From Azohydromonas aeria (lineage in GTDB: Bacteria; Pseudomonadota; Gammaproteobacteria; Burkholderiales; Burkholderiaceae_C): a stretch of DNA of 64,000 nt. The first letter of the stretch is position 1, and every line of letters starts with the position of its first letter. Both the position numbers and the translations under genes were made by a program. Of this stretch, positions 37,494 to 46,267 are shown piece by piece. The stretch is taken from assembly GCF_009760915.1 (NCBI RefSeq), contig NZ_VIDQ01000007.1:1-64000 (forward strand). The letters are read 5' to 3'. The notes under the pieces are model-generated. The model saw nothing but the letters and a program-made list of their open reading frames with translations. It had not been told where the DNA came from and ran no database searches.

Positions 37494-38657
37494 TCACCGC
37501 ACCTGCGACAGCAGCGCCGCGCCGGAGGTGACCACGCGCTCGCCCGCCTTCAGGCCCTCGCGCACGGCCACGCGCTCCGCGCCCAGCGGCTCCACGCGCA
37601 CGCGCCGCGGCTCGAAGCGCTCGGGGTCCCCGTGCACCCAGACGATGGTTTCGCCCGCACCGTTGCGCGCCAGCGCGGAGGACGGCAGCGCCACGCCTTG
37701 CCCGCCTGCCTCGCCGCGCGTGCGCGCGACCACGCGCACCGGCTGGCCCACGGCCAGCGCGGCGCCGCCTTCGAGCACCCGGAAGCGCAGCGGCAGCGCC
37801 TGCTCGCGCAGCAGCCGGCCCACCGGCGCGGGCTGCAGCTTCAGCGCCACGCCGCCGGCTTCGCCCTCGGCCGCGACGATGGCCTGCGCCAGCTTCAGGT
37901 CATAAGCCGGCGCCTCGACCGCCAGCCGCGTCGGATCGACCACCTCGAACAGCAGCGCCTGCGCGTCCACCACCTGGCCGGCCACGATTTCAACCGCACT
38001 AATGACGCCGTCCACCGGCGCCGTGAGCGGCTGCGGCGCGTCCAGCGCGGTGGCGAGCGCGGCCTGACGCTTCTTCAAGGCGCCCAGCTCCACGCGCGCG
38101 GCCTCGATCTCCTTGGCCGGCACGGAGCCTTCGAGCTGCTCCAGCCGCGCGACGCGGCGCTCGGCCAGCGCCACCTGCGCGCCCAGCTCGGCCTGCCTCT
38201 CCAGCCGGTCGCCGCGCTCCAGCGAGCTGGCGGCGGGCTTGAGCCAGGCGACGACCTCACCCTTGCGCACGCGCTGGCCCAGCGCCGGGAAGGCCTTGCC
38301 GGCGGGCAGCACCGTGCCCGGCTGCGTGGCCTGGATGCGCCCGCCGCTGCCGGGCTCGACCACGACGCGGCCGTTGAGCGCCATGCTCCCCCCCAGCGCG
38401 CCGACCGCCGCCGGTTGCGTGCGCAGCGCCAGCAGTCGCTGCACGTGCTTGGGCACGAACAGGCCGCCGTCGGGCAGCCGCGCGGACGCTTCCAGGCTGG
38501 CGGCGCCGGCGGGCGCGGCCGCCGTGGCCGATTTGCCCGCCGGCGCGGCAGCCTGGGGCTGGTCGTGGGAATGGTCCTCGCCGCCGTGGGCGTGGACGAG
38601 GCCCGTGGCGGCCAGGCCGAGGCCGAGCGCCAGCAAGGTGTTCTTCATCGTCTTCAT
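37494..38657 (-). CDS. Efflux RND periplasmic adaptor (CzcB/CusB-like)
   Basis: 387 residues: a signal peptide (NTLLALGLGLAATGLVHA), a His-rich N-terminus (HGGEDHSHDQ), then a membrane fusion protein: GGRIQATQPGTVLPAGKAFP (barrel-sandwich half), a helical hairpin with LERGDRLERQAELGAQVALA, and GVISAVEIVAGQVVDAQALL. It joins the RND pump to the TolC-type channel. Starts are two in-frame ATGs; 38657 overlaps the stop of the preceding gene by four bases (ATGA), so I prefer it. Confidence 0.9.
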   Translation of the reverse strand: MKTMKNTLLALGLGLAATGLVHAHGGEDHSHDQPQAAAPAGKSATAAAPAGAASLEASARLPDGGLFVPKHVQRLLALRTQPAAVGALGGSMALNGRVVVEPGSGGRIQATQPGTVLPAGKAFPALGQRVRKGEVVAWLKPAASSLERGDRLERQAELGAQVALAERRVARLEQLEGSVPAKEIEAARVELGALKKRQAALATALDAPQPLTAPVDGVISAVEIVAGQVVDAQALLFEVVDPTRLAVEAPAYDLKLAQAIVAAEGEAGGVALKLQPAPVGRLLREQALPLRFRVLEGGAALAVGQPVRVVARTRGEAGGQGVALPSSALARNGAGETIVWVHGDPERFEPRRVRVEPLGAERVAVREGLKAGERVVTSGAALLSQVR

Positions 38658-39247
38658 CGCGCGCTCCCTGCCGTATCGATCGCGGGCCGACGCCGCTGGC
38701 GCAGGGCCGACAGCGCCGCCATCAGCGCAGCGCCGACGACCGCGCCCAGCGCCGCCCAGCCGGCCGGCGCCCGCCACGCCGCGGATGCGCCCGTGCCGGC
38801 GGCCACTGCCGCGGCCGGCGCATCGGCCTCGGCCTTCCCCACCACCAGCGGCGCGCCCAGCAGATCCATGTCGTCGCCCGCCTGCACGGTGAAGGTGAAC
38901 GGGTGCTGGCCGGCGGCGGGGGCCTGGGGCAGCCTGATCTCGTACACGCCCGGCGACACCTCCGCCGCCCGGGCATTGATCCCGGCGCCCTCGGCCTCGA
39001 CGGTTGCGCCCGCCACCGGCTCGTTGGTCGCGGCCGCATCCAGCCACAGCAGCAGCCGGCCGCCCGGCTCCAGCACGCCGACCAGCTCGAACAGGTCGGA
39101 ATGCGCCGTCACGCGCGGCAGCAGCGGGCGGGCGTTGACGGTGGCCGGCGGGCCGTGGTCCTCGCCGCCGTGCGCCAGCGCGGCGGCGGCCCAGGCGCCC
39201 AGCACCAGGCCCAGCGTGAACAGCAGGCATCGGGTCAACAGGTTCAT
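38654..39247 (-). CDS. Membrane-anchored periplasmic protein of the efflux operon, function unknown
   Basis: 197 residues: a signal segment (CLLFTLGLVLGAWAAAALA), HGGEDHGPPATVNARPLLPR, an Ig-like beta domain (LVGVLEPGGRLLLWLDAAAT, GVYEIRLPQAPAAGQHPF), a Pro/Ala linker and a C-terminal membrane helix (PAGWAALGAVVGAALMAALS) with a basic end. It shares the N-terminal HGGEDH with the adaptor, suggesting metal contact in the periplasm. Four-base overlaps with both neighbours (ATGA at 39244-39247 and 38654-38657) show tight translational coupling in a czcC-x-czcB arrangement. I do not recognise a named family. Confidence 0.75.
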   Translation of the reverse strand: MNLLTRCLLFTLGLVLGAWAAAALAHGGEDHGPPATVNARPLLPRVTAHSDLFELVGVLEPGGRLLLWLDAAATNEPVAGATVEAEGAGINARAAEVSPGVYEIRLPQAPAAGQHPFTFTVQAGDDMDLLGAPLVVGKAEADAPAAAVAAGTGASAAWRAPAGWAALGAVVGAALMAALSALRQRRRPAIDTAGSAR

Positions 39248-40521
39248 GGCATCACTCCCAGGGCCTGGCGCAGGCGCGAGGCGGCGGCGGCGCGCGCCAC
39301 CTCCAGCCGGCGCACCTCGGCCCGTGCATCGAAATCGGCGGCTTGGGCGCCCAGCAGCGCCGGTAAATCGCTTTCGCCCAGCGCAAAGGATTTGTGGATC
39401 AGCTGCAGCGCCTCGGCGGCCAGCGCGGCGCGGCTGGCGGCCAGCGCGGCCTTGGCCTCGGCGGTGTCGCGCTCGCGGCGCGCGGCGTCGATGTCCAGCG
39501 CCAGCTGCGACTGGAGCAAAGCCTCCTCGGCCTGCGCTTCGAGCAGCTCGGCACGCACCTCGGCGCTGTCGCGCAGCTGCCGCGGCGCCGAGCCCAGCGG
39601 CACGCTGAGGCGCACGCCCACGCGGTCGGCCCAGCGCTCGCCCACGCCGTCGCGCTCGCGCTGCAGGCGCAGCGCCACTTCGGGCGCCTCGCGCGTGCTG
39701 CGCGCCACCAGCGCCAGCCGCGCCTGCGCCAGCCGCACGGCGGCCGCGGCGGCGGCCAGGCGCGGGTGCGGCGCGGGTGGCGCCTCGGCCTCGGCCAAAC
39801 CCTCCGGCGCCAGCGCGGCGGGCACGGGCGTGCCGGTGAGCGCGCGCAGCCGGTCGGCCGCGAGCCGCTCCTGCAGCAGCGCGTCGGCCAGCGCGGCCTC
39901 GGCGGCGTGCGCCTCGCCGGTGGCCAGCAGCGCGTCGGTGCGCGCCAGCTCGCCCGCGCGCACGCGGCGCTCGACGTCGGCTTGCAGCACGCGTGCCGCG
40001 TCCAGGCGGCCGCGCTGCAGCGCGGCATCCTCGCGCGTGGCGGCCAGCGCCCACCAGGCCTCGCGCAGCTCGCCGGCGAGCTGCAGGCGGCGCGCGGCCG
40101 CGCCCTCGGCCAGGTCGTGCAGCCGGGCCTGCGCGACGGACTGCTGCGCGCCGCGCTGCCCGGGCAGCCACAGCGGCATGCCGATCTCGGCCTCCCACTC
40201 GCGCCGGCCGGCGCGGCGGTGCAGCCGGTCGTCGAGCACGCCCAGGCTCAGCGTGGGCGGACCGGCGAGCGTCGAGCCCGCCGCGTCGGCCGCGGCGCGG
40301 GCCTGTTCATGGCGCGCGTTGAGCGCGCGGGCCGCGGGCGTGCGCGCCCAGGCGTGCTCCAGCGCGGCGCGCAGCGTGGACGGCGCGGCGGTATCGGGCC
40401 AGGCGGCGCCGGTCCCGGGCTCGGCCGGGCGTGGCGTGGGCGCGTCGGCAGCGGCGGCCGCGGCGGCCGCGGCCAGCGTGGCCGCGAGTCCCGCCGACAC
40501 AAGTAGAGGTTTGATCAACAA
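39244..40521 (-). CDS. TolC-family outer membrane efflux protein (CzcC-like)
   Basis: 425 residues; outer-membrane duct of the efflux complex. Signal peptide LLVSAGLAATLAAAAAAAAA, then the two OEP repeats of TolC proteins, rich in Ala, Glu, Arg and Leu coiled-coil sequence: LRAALEHAWARTPAARALNA, GELARTDALLATGEAHAAEA, VGVRLSVPLGSAPRQLRDSA. The start is a TTG (40521, or 40518) with GAGGA five to eight bases upstream; no ATG is available in this frame. It overlaps the next gene by four bases. Confidence 0.88.
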   Translation of the reverse strand: MLIKPLLVSAGLAATLAAAAAAAAADAPTPRPAEPGTGAAWPDTAAPSTLRAALEHAWARTPAARALNARHEQARAAADAAGSTLAGPPTLSLGVLDDRLHRRAGRREWEAEIGMPLWLPGQRGAQQSVAQARLHDLAEGAAARRLQLAGELREAWWALAATREDAALQRGRLDAARVLQADVERRVRAGELARTDALLATGEAHAAEAALADALLQERLAADRLRALTGTPVPAALAPEGLAEAEAPPAPHPRLAAAAAAVRLAQARLALVARSTREAPEVALRLQRERDGVGERWADRVGVRLSVPLGSAPRQLRDSAEVRAELLEAQAEEALLQSQLALDIDAARRERDTAEAKAALAASRAALAAEALQLIHKSFALGESDLPALLGAQAADFDARAEVRRLEVARAAAASRLRQALGVMP

Positions 40522-40665
40522 GGCTTCCTCGACAACGACGATGCGGATGCATGGCGGTGGGGAAGCGGCAGGAGGCGCCCGGCTCCGGGCTCGACGGCCC
40601 GGCGGGCGCGCGCGGCCGCGTCAGCGGCTCGCGCAACAGGAATCGGTGGACGGACTCCCGCCGCT

Positions 40666-41136
40666 TCAGGCGGGCAGGCCTATGGGCGGACGCTGCTCGC
40701 GCGCCGGCGGCACGGAGCTGAAGGCGCTGCCGCCGGCCGGGCGCAGCGCGTGGGGCAGCTGCAGCACGGGGAGACCGGCGTCGAAATCCGCCGCCAGCGG
40801 CGGGGAGTGCAGGCTCATGCAGGCGGCGGAGCCGCTGCACGGGTCGCCATCGGGATGGCCGGCCGGCTGCGGCGCGGCGTGGTGGCCGTCGAAGCCATCG
40901 AGGCCATCGAGGCCGTGATGCCCGTGGTGGGCGTCGTGTCCCGCCGGATCGGCCAGGGCGGCCGTGGCGACCGCTTCCGCGTGCAGCGCGTGCTGCATGG
41001 CGTCGCCGTGGTGGCCGGCGTGCGCCGCATGTGCCTGGCTCATGTCCACCTGCCCCTGGCACGGCATGGCCACCAGCGCCCACGCCGACTGGATCGGCAG
41101 CAGGAGCATCAGGACGATGGCGATGAGGCGGCGCAC
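40666..41136 (-). CDS. CzcI-like His-rich periplasmic protein
   Basis: 156 residues. MRRLIAIVLMLLLPIQSAWA is a signal peptide of the type found in CzcI proteins at the head of czc operons, followed by VAMPCQGQ and an extremely His-rich stretch (about 35-95: HAAHAGHHGDAMQHALHAEA, GHDAHHGHHG, GHHAAPQPAGHPDG), which would bind Zn, Co or Ni. CzcI is thought to modulate expression of the efflux genes. As first gene of the leftward operon it fits this role. The C-terminus is Pro-rich and resembles no catalytic domain. Confidence 0.75.
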   Translation of the reverse strand: MRRLIAIVLMLLLPIQSAWALVAMPCQGQVDMSQAHAAHAGHHGDAMQHALHAEAVATAALADPAGHDAHHGHHGLDGLDGFDGHHAAPQPAGHPDGDPCSGSAACMSLHSPPLAADFDAGLPVLQLPHALRPAGGSAFSSVPPAREQRPPIGLPA

Positions 41137-41238
41137 GGGCTGAAGCGGGAATGAATCGGGGCAGGGAAGTCCCGCAAGTTTAGGCGCTTGCGCGCGGCCC
41201 GCCGATTGAGGCGGGTCAAGCAGGCCGGGTCGCGTGCG

Positions 41239-42204
41239 TCATGCGCCCGGCTTTGCCGCCCCGGCGGCCTTGTCCTCGATGAGCCGCACCAGCGCGTGCA
41301 GCACGCGGTTCACCGGCGTGGCGATGCCCAGCGCCTGGCCGCGGCGCAGCACGTAGCCGTTGAGGTGGTCGATCTCGCTGCGCTTGCCGCGCGCCATGTC
41401 CTGCGCGGTGGAGGAGAGCTGCGCCGGCATGGTCTCGGCGATGCGGCGCACGGCGGCCTCCACGTCGCCGGGCACCTGCACGCCGTCGGCGGCGGCCACG
41501 GCCAGGCATTCACTGACCACGTCGCGCATCACGTCGGTGACGCCCTCGCCGCGCACCAGCACGCCGTAGGGCAGCTGCGTGACGGCGGAGAGCGCGTTGT
41601 AGGCGCAGTTCAGGATCAGCTTGGCCCACAGCGCGCCGCGCACGTTGTCCGAGATTTCACACGGCACGCCGGCGGCGGCCAGCATCCGGGCCACGCTTTC
41701 ACTTTGGCCCGACGGCTCGATCACCAACTCGCCGCGCCCGTGGTGGCGCACATGGCCGGGGCCGGCCATGCCGGTGGCGACGTAGACGACGGCGGCCGCC
41801 ACCTCGCAACCTGGCAGTGCCTCGCGCAGCCGCTCGGCGTTGTCCACGCCGTTCTGCAGCGACAGCAGCAGGGCGCCGGGCGCGAGGTGCGGCCGCAACT
41901 GCGCCGCGGCGTCGAGCGTGTCGGTGGACTTGACGCAGAACAGCACCAGCGACGCGCCGGCCACGGCGGCCGCGCTGGTGTCGGCGGCCACGAGCAGCGT
42001 CTCCACCGCGCCGTTCATCTCCAGCTTCAGGCCGTCGCGGCGGATGGCCTCGACGTGCGCCGGGCGGCCGATCAGCGTCACCTCGTGCCCGGCGCGCGCC
42101 AGCATCGCGCCGTAGAAGCAGCCCACGGCGCCGGCGCCCATGACGGCGATGCGGGCGGGCGGGGTGGTGGGAGACGGAGCGGTCGGGGCGGCGGCAGCAG
42201 GCAT
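41239..42204 (-). CDS. 2-Dehydropantoate 2-reductase-like (ketopantoate reductase family)
   Basis: 321 residues. ARIAVMGAGAVGCFYGAMLA is the NADP-binding loop at residues about 17-36. LFCVKSTDTLDAA, SLQNGVDNAERL and the helix with the catalytic Lys/Asn pair (ALWAKLILNCAYNALSAVTQ) are the standard ApbA/PanE signatures. The enzyme reduces ketopantoate to pantoate on the way to coenzyme A, but many Burkholderiales carry several paralogues with other 2-oxoacid substrates, so the exact role is open. Start is the ATG at 42204. The DUF2917 gene is 10 bp upstream in the same direction. Confidence 0.87.
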   Translation of the reverse strand: MPAAAAPTAPSPTTPPARIAVMGAGAVGCFYGAMLARAGHEVTLIGRPAHVEAIRRDGLKLEMNGAVETLLVAADTSAAAVAGASLVLFCVKSTDTLDAAAQLRPHLAPGALLLSLQNGVDNAERLREALPGCEVAAAVVYVATGMAGPGHVRHHGRGELVIEPSGQSESVARMLAAAGVPCEISDNVRGALWAKLILNCAYNALSAVTQLPYGVLVRGEGVTDVMRDVVSECLAVAAADGVQVPGDVEAAVRRIAETMPAQLSSTAQDMARGKRSEIDHLNGYVLRRGQALGIATPVNRVLHALVRLIEDKAAGAAKPGA

Positions 42205-42214
42205 GGCGGGGCGT

Positions 42215-42610
42215 TCAGGGGTGTGGTGCGGGGGCGGCCATGGTACGGAGCGCCGTGACGCGCAGCAGCGAGGCCCGCGTCGCCGTCACGACGGCGCAGG
42301 CATTCGCGGCGACCGCCAGGCGCTCGCCACGCTGCAGCACGTGGTCGGCGGTGTCGCCGTCCAGCGTCACCCACAGCTCGCCGGACTCGCACACCAGCGC
42401 CTGCCCGCGCAGGCCGCGCAACACCACGCGCTCGCGGCGCGCCAGCGCCAGGCGCACGTCCTGCTCGGCGGCGAGTTGCAGCGCGGCGGCGGCACGGCTC
42501 CAGCGGCGCAGCGCTGCCTTCAGTCGCGCCGGCAGCGCGGCGGCATCGGGCGGCTGCCCGGCCGCGGCGGGGTGGAGCGCGGTGTGGACGGCGAAGTGCA
42601 GGACGGACAT
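42215..42610 (-). CDS. DUF2917 family protein
   Basis: 131 residues. The DUF2917 domain is seen as DVRLALARRERVVLRGLRGQ, ALVCESGELWVTLDGDTADH and VLQRGERLAVAANACAVVTA: a small beta-rich, cupin-like module of unknown function. The combination with a divergent GcvA-type LysR gene is a recurrent arrangement in Burkholderiales, suggesting regulation by that protein. A tandem 7-bp repeat begins 14 bases before the start codon at 42610. Confidence 0.82.
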   Translation of the reverse strand: MSVLHFAVHTALHPAAAGQPPDAAALPARLKAALRRWSRAAAALQLAAEQDVRLALARRERVVLRGLRGQALVCESGELWVTLDGDTADHVLQRGERLAVAANACAVVTATRASLLRVTALRTMAAPAPHP

Positions 42611-42623
42611 GGCGAAGCTCCTT

Positions 42624-42658
42624 GCGGTGCGCGGTGCGCGGTGCGCGGTGCGCGGTGC
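42624..42658. repeat. Tandem repeat, five perfect copies of a 7-bp unit
   Basis: GCGGTGC is repeated five times without mismatch (35 bp), followed by a partial copy. It lies between the DUF2917 start and the LysR start, 14 bases before the former and close to where its ribosome binding site should be. A simple repeat here can change copy number by slippage. Confidence 0.9.
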
Positions 42659-42775
42659 GCGGGCCCGGGAGCCCGCGTGAGTTGAATTCGGCTCAATGCC
42701 TGTGAAGCTTCATTGGAGCCTCCGTGGCGCATGGCCACAATGGAGATCTTGTCCACCGATCCTTGAGGAAGGCTC

Positions 42776-43705
42776 ATGGCTCATGCGCTTCCCCCGCTGG
42801 CTGCGCTGCGCGCGTTCGAGGCCGTGGCGCGGCACGCCAACATCACCCGGGCGGCCGACGAGCTGCACGTGACGCCGGGCGCGCTGAGCCATCAGGTCCG
42901 CGGCCTGGAGGAACTGCTGGGCTGCCGGCTGTTCGAGCGCCGTGCGCGGGGCGTAGCGCTCACGCCGCAGGGCCAGGCGCTGTTCCCGGGCCTGCGCAGC
43001 GGCTTCGGCCAGATCCGCGAGGCCGTCGAGGCGCTGCGCGCGCTGGACGGGCAACAGGTGCTGGTGCTGAGCGCGCCGCCGGGCTTCACCTCGAAGTGGC
43101 TGGCGCCGCGCCTGTACCGCTTTGCCGAGGCGCATCCGCGCATCGAGCTGCGCGTGGCCTCCTCGGCCGCTTACGCCAACTTCGGCAGCGACGGGGTGGA
43201 CGCCGCCATCCGCAACGTGCCCGACGGCCGGCCGCGGGAGGCGGGGCTGGTGTACGAGAAGCTGGCCGACGTCAGCCTGGTGCCGGTGTGCAGCCCGAGG
43301 CTGCTGGCGGGCGCGAAGGGCGCGCCGGCGCGGCAGCGGCTGCGCCGGCTGCCGCGCATCCACGACGACCAGCTCGCCGGCCGGCCCGAGATGCCCGGCT
43401 GGGACGAGCTGTGGCGGGCTGCCGGCCTGGCGCCGGATGTGGCGCCGGTGCCGGGCATGCACTTCAGCAGCGCCGACCACGCCATCGACGCCGCGGTGCA
43501 GGGCGCGGGCGTGCTGCTGGCGCACTCGATGCTGGTCGATGACGAGGTGCGCGGCGGCCGGCTGGTGCGCGCACTGGACGTGGTGCTGCCCGTGGCGCGG
43601 TCCTATCACTTCGTCTGCCCGGCCCGCAAGCGAGCGCTGCCCGCGGTGGCGGCGTTCCGCGACTGGCTGGCGGCCGAGATGGCGCGCGGCGCCGGCGCGC
43701 CGTGA
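42776..43705 (+). CDS. LysR-family regulator, GcvA-like
   Basis: 309 residues. The N-terminal HTH reads PLAALRAFEAVARHANITRA followed by ADELHVTPGALSHQVRGLEE and LFERRARGVALTPQGQAL, the standard pattern of GcvA-like LysR proteins. The effector domain shows PPGFTSKWLAPRLYRFAEAH and VDAAIRNVPDGRP. The ATG at 42776 follows GAGGAAGGCTC with a usable ribosome binding site. It is divergent from the DUF2917 gene and likely controls it and the ketopantoate-reductase-like gene. Confidence 0.9.
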   Translation: MAHALPPLAALRAFEAVARHANITRAADELHVTPGALSHQVRGLEELLGCRLFERRARGVALTPQGQALFPGLRSGFGQIREAVEALRALDGQQVLVLSAPPGFTSKWLAPRLYRFAEAHPRIELRVASSAAYANFGSDGVDAAIRNVPDGRPREAGLVYEKLADVSLVPVCSPRLLAGAKGAPARQRLRRLPRIHDDQLAGRPEMPGWDELWRAAGLAPDVAPVPGMHFSSADHAIDAAVQGAGVLLAHSMLVDDEVRGGRLVRALDVVLPVARSYHFVCPARKRALPAVAAFRDWLAAEMARGAGAP

Positions 43706-43768
43706 GTACCGAGGGCGCCGGCCTTCGCGTGCGCCTGGGGTTGCACGGCGTGCCCGGCCGGCGCGGGC

Positions 43769-44863
43769 TCAATCCAGCGGCAGCGCCTCGATCGACGGCT
43801 GCTCGACCAGCCGCGCGAACTCGTCGGCCAGCCGCTGGCTCTCGGCGATCTCGCGCAGCCAAGTGCGGGCGCGGCCCTCGATGTCGCCGGCGAAGGCGGT
43901 GAAGTCGGTGCGGTCCGGCAGCCGCCCGCGCGGCAGGGCGGTGCGGACCCAGTCCGGGTCGGGCGAGATCACCACCACGTTGTCGAGCCGGCCGCGGCCG
44001 CGGTGGCGGTGCCTCATGAAACCGTCGAGCCAGCCCGGCACCATGCGCGCCTCGGTGTGCGGGTACAGCACCAGCCCGGCGTCGCCCATCGAGGCGTAGT
44101 CGAGGTGGAACTGGTAGTCGGTGAGGCCGCCGTCCCAGTAGGCGCCGCGCGGCGCGCCGGGGATGTCGTGCACGGCATCGAGCCAGAACGGGATGGAGCA
44201 GCTCGCCAGCAGCGCCGGCCCGAGGTTGCCGGCGTCCAGCGCCACCTGCCGGCTGCGGAAATCGTGCAGCCGCAGCGGCAGCAGCGGCGCGCGCGGGTCG
44301 TGGAACACCACGCGCTCCAGCCACGCGCCCAGCGCGCGGCGGCTGATCAGGGTGTTGAAGGCCGCCGCGCCCAGGTAGCCCAGCGGGTTGCGCCAGCGGC
44401 ACTGCCGGCGCAGCAGCGCGCCGCGCCCGCGCGCGGTGAACAGGTGCAGCCGGAATCGCGCATGGCCCAGCACCGCGTCGGCGCGGCTCGTGAAACGGTC
44501 GTCGAACAGCGCGCCCAGCACGGCGCTGACGTGGCCCGGCGCCGGCATGCGCCCGGGCGCGTGCTCGTAGCGCTGGTGGGCGTAGTCCTGCGCCATCTGC
44601 GCGAAGGCGGCGTCGGCGTCGGGCAGGCAGGCGCTGGCCATGCGCCACGCGCCGATCGAGGCGCCCAGCAGGTGCACCGGCTGGCTGGAGCGCGGCAGCC
44701 AGTGGCCGAAGACGAAGCGGTCCAGCGGGTTGAGCACCAGCCCCGTGGGCCCGGAGGCCGCCGCCGGCAGCACGCGCACGTCGGCGGGGCGCAGGCCGTG
44801 CTCGCGCAGGTGCGACAGCGCCCGGCGGCCGGCGTGGATGCGCAGGGCCTGCGTCTTCTTCAT
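43769..44863 (-). CDS. Patatin-like phospholipase family protein
   Basis: 364 residues. The catalytic dyad is visible as HLLGASIGAWRMASA, with Ser69 in GxSxG, and YWDGGLTDYQFHLDY, where the Asp of DGG completes the dyad. The family hydrolyses phospholipid or other acyl esters. The N-terminus (MKKTQALRIHAGRRALSHLR) has no signal peptide, so the enzyme is probably cytoplasmic. It diverges from the second PEP-CTERM gene. It is a shorter relative of the separate patatin at 46268, but the sequences are not close. Confidence 0.85.
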   Translation of the reverse strand: MKKTQALRIHAGRRALSHLREHGLRPADVRVLPAAASGPTGLVLNPLDRFVFGHWLPRSSQPVHLLGASIGAWRMASACLPDADAAFAQMAQDYAHQRYEHAPGRMPAPGHVSAVLGALFDDRFTSRADAVLGHARFRLHLFTARGRGALLRRQCRWRNPLGYLGAAAFNTLISRRALGAWLERVVFHDPRAPLLPLRLHDFRSRQVALDAGNLGPALLASCSIPFWLDAVHDIPGAPRGAYWDGGLTDYQFHLDYASMGDAGLVLYPHTEARMVPGWLDGFMRHRHRGRGRLDNVVVISPDPDWVRTALPRGRLPDRTDFTAFAGDIEGRARTWLREIAESQRLADEFARLVEQPSIEALPLD

Positions 44864-45043
44864 GTCTGGTCGGTGCCTCCCGGGGCGGGATTGTCGCGTC
44901 GCGCCCGGGCCGGCCAGGCCGCCGCCGCGCAACCTCCGGTTGCAGCGCGTACTTCCGCGCAAGAACCCTGCGGGCGCCGGGCTGCCCCAATGGGCGCCTC
45001 GGGGCCCGCGCGGCCCGGTCTTTCGTGAGGAAGCGGCACGGCC

Positions 45044-46171
45044 ATGGCGACATCCCTTTTCCCCTCGTTCCTCCACCGCCTGGCGGCGCTGGCGCTGGGT
45101 GCCGGCGCGAGCCTGGGCGCCCTGGCGCAGGCCGATTTCGCGGAATACCGCCTGCGCGACCTGAGCGCGCTGACGGGTCTCGACGACGTGTCGGTGTTCT
45201 CGATGAACCGGCGCGGCGACTTCACGCTGCTGGACTTCGACAGCCGCCACAGCTTCCTGTGGCGCGGCGGCCGGCTGCACGACCTGGGGGCGTGGGGCGG
45301 CGGCGACGTGGTGGTGAACGACCGCGGCGAGGTGGCCGGCGCGCGGCTGGGCGCGGACGGCAGCCGCCGCCCCTTCGTCTGGCGCGACGGCAGCTTCAAG
45401 GACCTGTCCGGCGTGCTGGGCACCCGCGACGGCCAGGCCAACGGCATCAACGCCCGGGGCGCCGTCATCGGCACGGCCGACGGCCTGGCCTACGTCTGGG
45501 AGGGTGGGCGCGTGCGCTGGCTCGACGTGCCGGGCGCCCGCGGCAGCGTCGGGCTGGACATCAACGACCGCGGCCTGGTCGTGGGCGGCTTCGAGCCGGG
45601 CGAGGGCGACGACCTCGACCAGCGGGGCTTCACGGCCCCGCGCGGCGGCGGCGTGACGGTGATGGGTGAGCCCATCGTGTTCGAGTACGGCGGCGAGTAC
45701 AGCTTCACCGCCGTGAACGAGCGCGGCAACGCCGTGGTGCGCTGGTACGACTACAACTGGGGCGAGGTCGGCAGCAGCCTGTGGATCGACGGCCGCTACG
45801 TCAACCTGGGCAGCGTCAGCCTGGCGGTGGACATCAACAACCGCGACCTGGCCGTGGGCACGGACGTGTACGAGGTCGATTACCACGAGTACGAGCGGGT
45901 GGCGATGCTGTACCGGGCCGAGGGCAGCCGCGCCCTGGACGACCTGCTCATCGGCTCGGCGGCGGAGGGCTGGCGGCTGGAAAGCGCCAATGCCGTGAAC
46001 GACCGGGGCCAGTTCATCGGGCGGGGCACGGCGCCCGACGGCAGCCAGCGCATCTACCTCGCCACGCCGGTGCCGGAAGCCGGGAGCTGGGCGATGCTGC
46101 TGGCGGGGATGGGAGTGGTCGGGGCGGTGGCGGCGCGGCGGCGCAGGGCGGGCGACCCCGCCGCCGGCTGA
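45044..46171 (+). CDS. PEP-CTERM-type exported protein with HAF-like repeats
   Basis: 375 residues: signal peptide (FLHRLAALALGAGASLGALA), then a body of short beta-propeller-like repeats in which phrases such as INDRGLVVGGF, NDRGEVAGA, VNDRGQFIGRG, INARGAVIGTAD and INNRDLAVGT recur. This is the HAF/YD-like pattern of extracellular repeat proteins. The C-terminus VPEAGSWAMLLAGMGVVGAV followed by AARRRR is a PEP-CTERM tag with PEAGSW instead of PEPxxW-like text. It is the second exosortase substrate in the window. The ATG at 45044 is preceded by AGGAAGCGG. Confidence 0.83.
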   Translation: MATSLFPSFLHRLAALALGAGASLGALAQADFAEYRLRDLSALTGLDDVSVFSMNRRGDFTLLDFDSRHSFLWRGGRLHDLGAWGGGDVVVNDRGEVAGARLGADGSRRPFVWRDGSFKDLSGVLGTRDGQANGINARGAVIGTADGLAYVWEGGRVRWLDVPGARGSVGLDINDRGLVVGGFEPGEGDDLDQRGFTAPRGGGVTVMGEPIVFEYGGEYSFTAVNERGNAVVRWYDYNWGEVGSSLWIDGRYVNLGSVSLAVDINNRDLAVGTDVYEVDYHEYERVAMLYRAEGSRALDDLLIGSAAEGWRLESANAVNDRGQFIGRGTAPDGSQRIYLATPVPEAGSWAMLLAGMGVVGAVAARRRRAGDPAAG

Positions 46172-46267
46172 GCGGAGGGCAGCAGGCGAGCGCAAAAAGC
46201 ATCACCGCGGCCGGGCGGTTTCCACAACAATTGGAAACATTACGGCCCTCAGCTTCTGGAGCGCTCC

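Noticed and set aside
42618..42665. GC-rich repeat as a coding extension of the DUF2917 protein
   Set aside because: The 7-bp unit would shift frame with every copy and the frame has no start to the right.
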